A DNA stretch of 11,611 nucleotides from Bacillota bacterium (lineage in GTDB: Bacteria; Bacillota; Bacilli; Alicyclobacillales; Alicyclobacillaceae). Of this stretch, positions 6,246-11,611 are shown in pieces. The notes beneath the pieces are model-generated. The model saw only the letters and a list, made by a program, of their open reading frames with translations. It ran no database searches and had not been told where the DNA came from. How positions within the stretch are numbered: position 1 is the stretch's first letter; every line of letters begins with the position of its first letter. The DNA lies in the NCBI GenBank assembly GCA_021820805.1, contig JAKADF010000022.1, positions 1 to 11,611 of the forward strand. The letters are read 5' to 3'. The translations under genes and the position numbers were made by a program.

Positions 6246-6707
6246 TTAGCCATTCTTAAGACATGGTTTCGGTTTTCTTTGCGACAAGATTTTGATTGTC
6301 TTAGGGATATTTGATACATTCAGATATATAACATTGTTCTCTCCCAAATAAAATGATTTCAGTTGCACCTTGCACCACAAACTTCCAATCAATCTGTTAT
6401 ATCCACCAGGAACTCCCGCTGGAATTGTCGAAATTGAAATGACTTTCTCTACCTTATACCTAACACCAAGAGATTTAAGCGTTTTTACTACGATCAAAAG
6501 TTGTTGGGTAGTTTCTGCTTTGGATGAACCTACGACAAGTCTGACAATATTGCACTTCTTGTTCCTTTTGATGGTTACTAATGCGGCAATGTTGACAGAA
6601 TATTTAGCAATTCTGCTAAGAATACGATTTAATGTTCGATCGTTGACAGCAAATGTAAACTGAGTTCTTACTGCCAAACCGCTCTTTGCGGATTTTACAA
6701 TCCCCAT
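6246..6707 (-). CDS. Tandem ACT-like domain protein of unknown role
   Basis: This 153-residue protein has two beta-alpha-beta-beta-alpha-beta units that resemble ACT regulatory domains. Unit 1 spans about residues 14-85 (TQFTFAVNDRTLNRILSRIA, then YSVNIAALVT and NIVRLVVG, and the helix TTQQLLIVVKTLKSLG). Unit 2 spans about 88-141 (KVISISTIPAGVPGGYNRLI, then GSLWCKVQLKSFYLG and VIYLNVSNIPKTIKIL). Unit 2 keeps a PGG turn before helix 1, as ACT domains do; unit 1 lacks it. No enzyme domain is attached. ACT domains usually bind amino acids or other small ligands and control partner proteins. The ATG follows GGGAGG at ten bases, 22 bases after the stop of the 7083 gene, so the two form an operon. 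The fold call is by eye. The direct role may be regulatory or structural in this small-protein cluster. Confidence 0.6.
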   Translation of the reverse strand: MGIVKSAKSGLAVRTQFTFAVNDRTLNRILSRIAKYSVNIAALVTIKRNKKCNIVRLVVGSSKAETTQQLLIVVKTLKSLGVRYKVEKVISISTIPAGVPGGYNRLIGSLWCKVQLKSFYLGENNVIYLNVSNIPKTIKILSQRKPKPCLKNG

Positions 6708-6729
6708 AATTCTGCATCCTCCCTTTTTT

Positions 6730-7083
6730 CTATACGATTCTTGTTAATTCACTATTAACGACTCGATGTGCGGCAACATAACGGTCTTTGGGGCTGATTC
6801 CAAATGATGCAAAAAGAACCCTCGGTTGATTTGTAATAAATTGCACTTCATATTGCATCGCTGTTGACACATTGAGGATAGTGAAAGTGGATGAATTCGG
6901 TTTAACACGAAGAGTAACGGTACGAATTAATTTCCTCTTCCCATTTAGCGCATACACGTTAATTTTCACCTTAGCCATATTGCGTTGATGCAGGTTTATC
7001 GAGTTTACAATAATATTTTTGGAAACAAGCTTGCCGTTCACTGTCAGGTTATTTAGCGGTCCAGTCGAATATTTGCAAACCAT
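6730..7083 (-). CDS. Beta-rich small protein, possible spore-surface protein
   Basis: This 117-residue protein has alternating hydrophobic strands: NIIVNSI, KVKINVYAL, KLIRTVTLRVKPNSSTFTIL, MQYEVQFI and RVLFASFGI. It ends in AAHRVVNSELTRIV. The pattern of VxVY, a VxPNSSTxF turn, YEVQ and a terminal AHRVxxSEL is, from memory, one I associate with small hypothetical proteins of spore-forming Bacillota; a search is needed to confirm this. There is no signal peptide or membrane helix. I chose ATG at 7083 because AAGGGGTGA lies at correct spacing; a TTG six bases upstream is too close to that site. It is the first gene of an operon with the ACT-like gene. A leader with hairpins and a possible sporulation-type promoter precedes it. 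Confidence 0.65.
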   Translation of the reverse strand: MVCKYSTGPLNNLTVNGKLVSKNIIVNSINLHQRNMAKVKINVYALNGKRKLIRTVTLRVKPNSSTFTILNVSTAMQYEVQFITNQPRVLFASFGISPKDRYVAAHRVVNSELTRIV

Positions 7084-7129
7084 ACGCAATCACCCCTTCA
7101 TATAAAAAATATGTTGAAAATATCCGTCA

Positions 7130-7180
7130 TTATATTATCTTTATCCTCTCAGAGGTATAACGCTTCGACGTTACCTCCAT
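7130..7180 (-). promoter_or_regulatory. Leader with overlapping hairpins, possible 16-codon leader frame and sigma-K-like -10
   Basis: Upstream of the 7083 gene, GAGGTATAACG (7152-7162) and CGTTACCTC (7169-7177) pair with a two-base bulge. An overlapping CCTC-TCA-GAGG (7145-7155) would compete. A 16-codon frame (ATG 7180-7178, MEVTSKRYTSERIKII, TAA at 7130) spans both, with only a weak GGGTG before it. On the minus strand GATAATATA, with AC 15 bases upstream, loosely resembles a sigma-K promoter. All are weak signals on their own. Confidence 0.3.
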
Positions 7181-7301
7181 TTTTTCGCACCCATAAAATG
7201 TTTCCGCTAAACTACCGTCTATTGGTTCTTAGGAAAGCGCAGAACAATAAATGTTAAATTATTACAAAATGAATAAAGAAGAATTAAGCAGGCGGTACAG
7301 A

Positions 7302-7353
7302 AAAGTTCAATAAAAGGCGGTGGGTCGCATTCCGCCGCCTTTTATTGAACTTT
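7302..7353. terminator. Long perfect inverted repeat, bidirectional terminator
   Basis: AAAGTTCAATAAAAGGCGG (7302-7320) is matched by its exact reverse complement at 7335-7353 around a 14-base loop. The 19-bp stem has a GC-rich inner part and A/T-rich outer arms. It begins two bases after the stop codon of the minus-strand gene at 7356. Most likely it is a terminator for that gene; its perfection is unusual. Confidence 0.8.
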
Positions 7354-7355
7354 AA

Positions 7356-7592
7356 TTATAAAAACACACGATCATGAGGCGGAAAGTGGAACGTATTTGC
7401 AAAGACAAATATTCTCTGTCCTTTTTTGAAAGTGAGTCTTTGATTTCTAGTTCCACTAACAACAAGCCTTACAGTTGAGTTGTTCGAGGTTGCCACGTAC
7501 ACTATAAATCCACCTATTTCTCTTCTGCTTACCCAGTTCTTATCAAAAAAAGCCGCTAACACCCGATTCGATACTGAATTATTAATTTTCAT
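7356..7592 (-). CDS. Small beta-rich hypothetical protein
   Basis: This 78-residue protein has strands GGFIVYVATSNNSTVRLVV, QRLTFKKGQRIFVFAN and a FHFPPHDRVF tail. The NNSTVRLVVSG...LTFKKGQRIFVF pattern is that of a compact beta sandwich, and it loosely recalls subunits of endospore appendages, without the usual Cys motif. There is no membrane helix. An AAAGGGGA lies eight bases before the ATG, which supports the start. On the minus strand CATAAGTTA about 30 bases upstream matches the sigma-K -10 pattern CATAnnnTA, but no good -35 is seen. It is a single-gene unit closed by the long terminator at 7302-7353. No family is recognised with confidence. Confidence 0.6.
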   Translation of the reverse strand: MKINNSVSNRVLAAFFDKNWVSRREIGGFIVYVATSNNSTVRLVVSGTRNQRLTFKKGQRIFVFANTFHFPPHDRVFL

Positions 7593-8960
7593 GTACGCTT
7601 TCCCCTTTCGACTTGGTAACTTATGCTATGTTGGATACTTGGAGATGAGTGGGACAATTGTTTGCATTTATAAAAATAGGTACTTGGGTAGGCTATTGTG
7701 ACTATTGAAAAGCAAATTGGTACACGGCTAGAACAAGAGGTATTATCGAAGTATTCAGATTTAGGGTGTTCCCAATAATTGAAGTAGCGCGTTAGCTATG
7801 ATGCGTCATTAAATATAGCAACATCTAGGCGTAAAGACTTTGATAACTTGTTGCCTTTGGAAACAACCAAGACTTTACTGTGAGAGAGTTTCTTTCGAAA
7901 ATGCCAGAACGACGCTAACACATCTTCTAGATGCAAATAAGTATTGGTATCACATTAAAGATTCAAAGGGCATAAGGGACTCATAACTAAAAGTCAGCAA
8001 TAGACTAGACTACGTTCGACTGCTTCACTGCAGTCAGGCGTTACGTGATGCGAACGTACATCCACTTGTTTCTCTACACGCGAGCTACAGAGGTAAGTTC
8101 AAACCGATGCGGTCTGTTGCGAAGAGCAAAGTTGGAGCCCCTAATAGTTGAGGTCATAACGAAGATCACGGACAGTATGGATTTGAATATGCGAACTTCA
8201 CCGCGTATGCCTACCACCATGTACTTGGATATAAAATGAGTAGAGTTTCAAAAATTCAAGCACGTTCCGTGGGTTGATGGGTAACCAAGTGAGATATGAA
8301 GATTTGCCCAATTTTGAACTCGAAAAACAGGTAAGTTTGCCCCACGAAGAACAACTTCATGGTTTCGATTGTTCGTTTTACTCGAATCGGATACAATCTC
8401 ATCAGGAAGCAAATCCATATTGTGGAACTCATTCTATTTCAGTACCGCGAATATAATATGAATATGATATATTCTGAAATATTCTTAGTCGAATGGTGAA
8501 AATGTTAGAAGTAGATGGATTAGGGGTATGGAGAATCGTAGGAGTGTGAAATACTGTAAATATAGATAATACAAAGAACACCGTAAACTATTACAAATTG
8601 GTTTACGATGTTTTTCAAAGGAAATACATTAACATTGTGTTTCTTTTATTCTTGAACGAATACCCCCGAACAGAATAGGTAGATCAAGCTAAAAAGGGTC
8701 TATCATCCGTGCGCAATAATGAGCAATTTTTGATGTTTGAAGCAACACTTACATTAACCGGACAATGGTTACAGTGTGGTAATGCAGAATTCCCTAAAAA
8801 TACATGGAAATAATTTAGTTATTGTGACCACTCCATTGCCTATTCTGACACCAGATGCATTCACTTAGTCGTTTCGTTATTATGCGTACCTACAGCGATA
8901 CCGCGAGAGTTAAACATCCTTGTACTCGCTCCTAGACCACCCGAGTTCTGCAGACATTGT
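7593..8960. other. Gene-poor stretch with broken coding-like frames
   Basis: No intact gene is supported over about 1.37 kb. On the minus strand, one frame from 7954 down to 7590 is open apart from a TAG at 7798-7796 and reads YLHLEDVLASFWHFRKKLSH, VLVVSKGNKLSKSLRLDVA, then LTRYFNYWEHPKSEYF; it looks protein-like but I cannot name it. On the plus strand, a frame from about 7999 reads DYVRLLHCSQALRDANVHPL, GKFKPMRSVAKSKVGAPNS, a TGA, then YANFTAYAYHHVLGYKMSRV. A further plus frame at 8277-8456 (QVRYEDLPNFELEKQVSL) has no ribosome binding site. The plus-strand terminator at 8578-8611 fits a former plus-strand gene. From 8612 to 8960 I see only short frames. Confidence 0.4.
8578..8611 (+). terminator. 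Intrinsic terminator for a former plus-strand gene
   Basis: ACACCGTAAAC and GTTTACGATGT pair with one mismatch around a 12-base loop, and the 3' arm runs into TTTTT on the plus strand. No intact gene precedes it, but broken plus-strand frames do. Confidence 0.6.
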
Positions 8961-9194
8961 TCATCGAAGTCGCGGTTTGAAGTAATCGATTTCGCACAGA
9001 GTGACGTAATTTGTGATCCCCTTCACTCGAATTGTAGCGAGCCCGGAGGATATGGACAGAAGTTTACCAACCAGGAAATTATTTTTACCAGACACAAGTC
9101 CCACCTGTATTTGTCGCCCGATATACTTCCTTAGGGACAACCTGAGACTCTTAGTACAGATGTCTTCAACGCAACGGCAAGTGCTACATCTCAT
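8961..9194 (-). CDS. Small Sm/SH3-barrel-like protein with CxCVExxC motif
   Basis: This 77-residue protein is a paralogue of its upstream neighbour. It begins with a Cys cluster (MRCSTCRCVEDIC; Cys 3, 6, 8, 13). A five-strand small-barrel pattern follows: LRKYIGRQIQVGLVSG, FLVGKLLSISSGLATIRVKG and NYVTLCEIDYF. This G...V..L.SG....GKL.....G...I...G pattern resembles Sm-like or SH3 barrels, as in small spore proteins of the DUF2642 kind; this is inference. I chose the ATG at 9194, eight to nine bases after TTTAGGAGA. A longer frame from 9251 would overlap the upstream gene and has no ribosome binding site. The upstream stop lies 26 bases away, so the pair is one operon. The Cys cluster could bind metal or cross-link the protein. 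Confidence 0.6.
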   Translation of the reverse strand: MRCSTCRCVEDICTKSLRLSLRKYIGRQIQVGLVSGKNNFLVGKLLSISSGLATIRVKGITNYVTLCEIDYFKPRLR

Positions 9195-9220
9195 GCTTCC
9201 ATCTCCTAAAGTCCTCTCGA

Positions 9221-9457
9221 TCAAGATTTCCGTGGTCCACCGACTCGACATAATGGAAAATAATGAAGAATGCCACTGACGGAAAGCACCAGAGTTCCCT
9301 TGGTGACGCGTACCAACTTTCCTGTAAAGGCTCTACCGGAAAGTGTGGTCAACGTGAGCGTTTCCCCAATTCTGAACTTAGTTCGTAGTACTCTTCGGGT
9401 GTCTCGCGTGCAAGGACTTTCGATGCAAGCACAGGGCTGCCTCGTCAACCGGTTCAA
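9221..9457 (-). CDS. Small Sm/SH3-barrel-like protein with CxCIExxC motif
   Basis: This 78-residue protein is the first of two tandem paralogues. Cys 9, 11 and 16 lie in CACIESPC, matching CRCVEDIC in the partner. The barrel region runs RTKFRIGETLTLTTLSG, FTGKLVRVTKGTLVLSVSG and LHYFPLCRV. Aligned positions shared with the partner include I29/I25, G31/G26, SG (40-41/35-36), GKL (46-48/43-45), G (62/59) and LC (69-70/66-67). The TTG at 9457 follows GGGAGG by seven bases; the ATG 18 bases upstream is a weaker alternative with AGAGG. A TGACGTCA palindrome (9508-9515) lies upstream and might be an operator. Function is unknown; a spore or nucleic-acid-binding role is possible. Confidence 0.6.
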   Translation of the reverse strand: MNRLTRQPCACIESPCTRDTRRVLRTKFRIGETLTLTTLSGRAFTGKLVRVTKGTLVLSVSGILHYFPLCRVGGPRKS

Positions 9458-9748
9458 TAAAATCCCTCCCGTCATGATATGCCTCTACACTATTCAAAAC
9501 TTGTTCATGACGTCACGGACAAACTTCCACTCCCTCCATAAAGGCATTAATGTCAGATGACGACATAGGGATTTTTAACAGTATCGCATCTAGTTGCGTA
9601 CTATTGGTTACTTGTAAAAGAACTGGATACGGTGCCTAGTGTCCGATGAGCACGTATTATACGTTGCAACTCCTAACAATTCAACTGTGATTCTAAAAGT
9701 CAGGAGTCTAGAACCAGAAGATCACGTTCAAGCGAGGACAAGAAATTT
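9458..9748. other. Upstream region of the paired barrel genes
   Basis: No gene is supported. A perfect 8-bp palindrome TGACGTCA (9508-9515) sits about 50 bases before the first barrel gene. ACTCCT and AGGAGT arms around 9665-9710 could form a weak long-range stem. The right end meets the group II intron RT remnant. Confidence 0.35.
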
Positions 9749-10020
9749 GTCTTCACCTTGTGCCTTATAGCTACCACCAAGTGTTAATACCGATTTGCGA
9801 TCCGCGGGCGCAGACTTGCTTCAACCCCAGATTCTTAAACACCTCTGCAACCTTTCTCGGATGCAGGTAATGTCTTCGGTATTTCTTGTTCCAATACAGT
9901 GTCAGTCTCCGAATAATATACCAGTCCACCTTGGATAGGAACTTGTTGGACACACCAGGGTCTACACTGCCATAATAATTCTTCCATCCCCGAATAGCTG
10001 GATTAAGCTTTTTCGACTAA
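9749..10020 (-). pseudogene. Second group II intron RT/maturase fragment, truncated at both ends and frameshifted
   Basis: The minus strand encodes KLNPAIRGWKNYYGSVDP, SNKFLSKVDWYIIRRLTLYW and NKKYRRHYLHPRKVAEVFKN, clearly the same X-domain region as the remnant at the left edge but diverged. After GLKQV the sequence carries an insertion of roughly 28 bases. The apparent stop at 9771 is a frameshift: in another frame the homology resumes as GSYKAQGED and ends near 9749. Domain V is absent. A TAG lies in frame upstream near 10020, where similarity stops. The palm domain is missing, so this is a dead relic. It lies between the barrel-protein operon and the Nramp gene. Confidence 0.8.
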
Positions 10021-10138
10021 ACTCTGTTTTCTTTTCATATTCAACACCAAATCCAACTGAAAATTCATTCTTCTTCCAAATAAAGAATAAGAGTACTCTA
10101 AAGAAACCTCTGGTACATCTCTAAAATTAACATAAAAA

Positions 10139-10172
10139 GAACTCAAGCTCCCGTAACAAGAGGAATGAGTTC
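10139..10172 (-). terminator. Intrinsic terminator of the Nramp gene
   Basis: GAACTCA (10139-10145) and TGAGTTC (10166-10172) form the stem. On the minus strand the 3' arm is followed by TTTTTATG. It lies about 40 bases after the transporter stop codon. Flanking A/T runs extend the pairing with small mismatches, so it may also work from the other side. Confidence 0.7.
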
Positions 10173-10212
10173 CATTTTATGTTCATATTGTTGGTTTACG
10201 TATCAGTCAACC

Positions 10213-11611
10213 TCAAATGGAGAGTTGGACAATCTTAACAACGAGCATCACTACCGCGATGAGTAAATACCCCCGAAGAGTTGCCATGCCTAACTTTTGT
10301 GTTGGTGACCACACAGCTTTCTGTAATTTGCTAAGGGGTGGCATTCTCCAACTATGGCGATCTTCTTCCGCATATACGGACTGAACAGATGTGCGCTTCC
10401 GATACGATACGACTCCAGCCAATACCAGCCCAACGAAGAGCACTCCCGCCAATACGATACTCAGCAGTTGAACGTTCACGGTTGGAAAGAATGTTGCAAC
10501 GGCCAGAATCAGTGAAAGGACAACCAACACACCCACGATGACTGCACCAATCACATTTAACCATGGGCGGTTCACCCAAGGACCGAGAACGGCTTTATCG
10601 TTACATAGCATTAGTAGAAATACTGTTGCACTCGGCAGAAGAATGCCTGCCAAAGCCTGCACACCGGTCGTAATGAGCCCAAGAGGAGCATGTGGAATGA
10701 CTACAATACCCGCGGAAAACAAAATGATTGCACCATATGCCAAGTAGAAGCTGAGTCCATCCTTCATGGATCGATGGAGCGAATGTTTGGTCCCGAAAAC
10801 ATCTCCAAAAGCATACGAAGTAGACAAAGTAACTGCGGCAGCTCCAATCAAAGAAGCATTCAGCAGAATGATGGCAAATAAGTCACCCGACAAGGCACTC
10901 ACATGCTGCGAAAGTCCAGTTATTACGGTTCCAGCGTTGACGAATTGCCCAGCCAAATTGGTTCCTTGGAACGCAAAGGCTGTGGTTGCAATAAGCGCTG
11001 TCGCTCCAATTACGACGAAAACGGATCCAATGACCGTATCAGCTCTTTCGTATGACATCCACCTTGGCGTCAATCTCTTATCGATAACGTTTGACTGCTG
11101 AAAAAACAACTGCCAAGGCGCAACCGTAGTCCCGACCATTCCAATTATCAACAGGAGTGCATTCGAGGTAAGTCCGCCGTGTACTCCTGGCAGCAAGAAC
11201 CCTGTGGCCAACGGCTGAACTGCTGGGTGAGTCATAAAGACCAGTGGAATGACTAGGAAATTTGCCACCACCATAACGTACATAAATCGTTCCCAACGAC
11301 GGAAGCTGCCGGTAACCGTCATGCTAATCAGCAAAATAGATGCGAGCGCAACAGACAACAAAGGATTTACGCCAAAATGAGCCATCGCCATCCGGATTCC
11401 GATGAATTCGGTCACAATGGTCAACACGTTCAGTATGAATAAGTCACCAACTGAAAAAGCCCCCCAAAACTTCCCAAACCGTTCAAAAATCAGTCTGGCA
11501 TGGCCGACTCCCGTTACTAAACCAAGGCGAACGACCATTTCCTGATTAACAATGAGCACTGGAATGAGAAGGAGCAAAACCCAGAGCAGACTCGTTCCGA
11601 AATTTTGCCCA
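10213..11611 (-). CDS. Nramp-family divalent metal transporter with APW in place of MPH (5' end outside window)
   Basis: The visible 465 codons encode a polytopic membrane protein of the Nramp (SLC11) family, which couples divalent cation uptake to protons. The frame is open to the window edge (GQNFGTSLLWVLLL), so TM1 with the DPGN motif is mostly missing. Visible markers are VNQEMVVRLGLVTG after TM2, then TEFIGIRMAMAHFG in TM3-TM4, and the TM6 region IIGMVGTTVAPWQLFFQQSN. In manganese and iron transporters the TM6 sequence is MPH, whose Met binds the metal and helps exclude Mg and Ca. Here it is APW (11121-11113), as in divergent Nramp relatives such as the magnesium-transporting NRMT group. 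Further helices run to a charged linker (YAEEDRHSWRMPP) and a last helix LRGYLLIAVVMLVVKIVQL. I therefore avoid the name mntH; Mg or another ion is as likely as Mn. A terminator follows the stop. Confidence 0.85.
   Translation of the reverse strand, partial: GQNFGTSLLWVLLLLIPVLIVNQEMVVRLGLVTGVGHARLIFERFGKFWGAFSVGDLFILNVLTIVTEFIGIRMAMAHFGVNPLLSVALASILLISMTVTGSFRRWERFMYVMVVANFLVIPLVFMTHPAVQPLATGFLLPGVHGGLTSNALLLIIGMVGTTVAPWQLFFQQSNVIDKRLTPRWMSYERADTVIGSVFVVIGATALIATTAFAFQGTNLAGQFVNAGTVITGLSQHVSALSGDLFAIILLNASLIGAAAVTLSTSYAFGDVFGTKHSLHRSMKDGLSFYLAYGAIILFSAGIVVIPHAPLGLITTGVQALAGILLPSATVFLLMLCNDKAVLGPWVNRPWLNVIGAVIVGVLVVLSLILAVATFFPTVNVQLLSIVLAGVLFVGLVLAGVVSYRKRTSVQSVYAEEDRHSWRMPPLSKLQKAVWSPTQKLGMATLRGYLLIAVVMLVVKIVQLSI

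Noticed and set aside
7799..7954. Transposase remnant
   Set aside because: The frame looks protein-like, but no DDE motif or terminal repeats were found.
9013..9560. Two plus-strand ORFs opposite the barrel genes
   Set aside because: They are antisense shadows; the minus-strand frames have ribosome binding sites and are paralogous to each other.
9771..9953. Intact 60-residue gene
   Set aside because: It is an internal piece of a group II intron RT, with a frameshift making the apparent stop.
10213..11611. Manganese transporter MntH
   Set aside because: The family fits, but the MPH metal-binding motif is replaced, so the substrate cannot be assigned.
1..11611. CRISPR array, tRNA or rRNA genes
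   Set aside because: No regularly spaced repeats, cloverleaf or conserved rRNA segments were noticed on either strand.

Overview
The window looks like chromosomal DNA of an endospore-forming member of the Bacillota, perhaps Alicyclobacillaceae or a relative. The reasons are strong AGGAGG-type ribosome binding sites, frequent TTG starts, moderate GC content, a two-component system of the Bacilli type, and several small beta-rich proteins of the kind found in spore coats. Genus placement is inference. Nearly all genes lie on the minus strand.

Left edge (1-1770): the 3' end of a group II intron (domain V plus a 5'-truncated reverse transcriptase/maturase C-terminus) abuts a TetR-family repressor gene that appears to have lost its C-terminal helix. 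Two tandem near-palindromes lie upstream of tetR, followed by a divergent small membrane-protein gene and a bidirectional terminator.

Two-component region (1773-5103): an OmpR/PhoB-class response regulator and a HAMP-containing histidine kinase form a tight operon. Downstream are a 56-residue membrane-anchored peptide and a secreted protein with two copies of an SGKS helical module. Similar GATAA...ATTATC inverted repeats precede the regulator gene and the small-peptide gene, which suggests shared control.

Small-protein region (5250-9460): a GerPE-like frame with no proper start, a 76-codon frame with an ideal ribosome binding site but two in-frame UGA codons, a tandem-ACT-like protein, two small beta-rich proteins, and two paralogous Sm/SH3-barrel-like proteins sharing a CxC[IV]ExxC motif. 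This may be a spore-surface or sporulation island in partial decay. Its middle (7593-8960) is mostly broken reading frames.

Right edge (9749-11611): a second, more degraded group II intron RT fragment in the same orientation, then an Nramp-family transporter cut by the window edge. In this transporter the canonical TM6 MPH motif is replaced by APW. The two intron fragments bracket about 9.4 kb of accessory-looking DNA.
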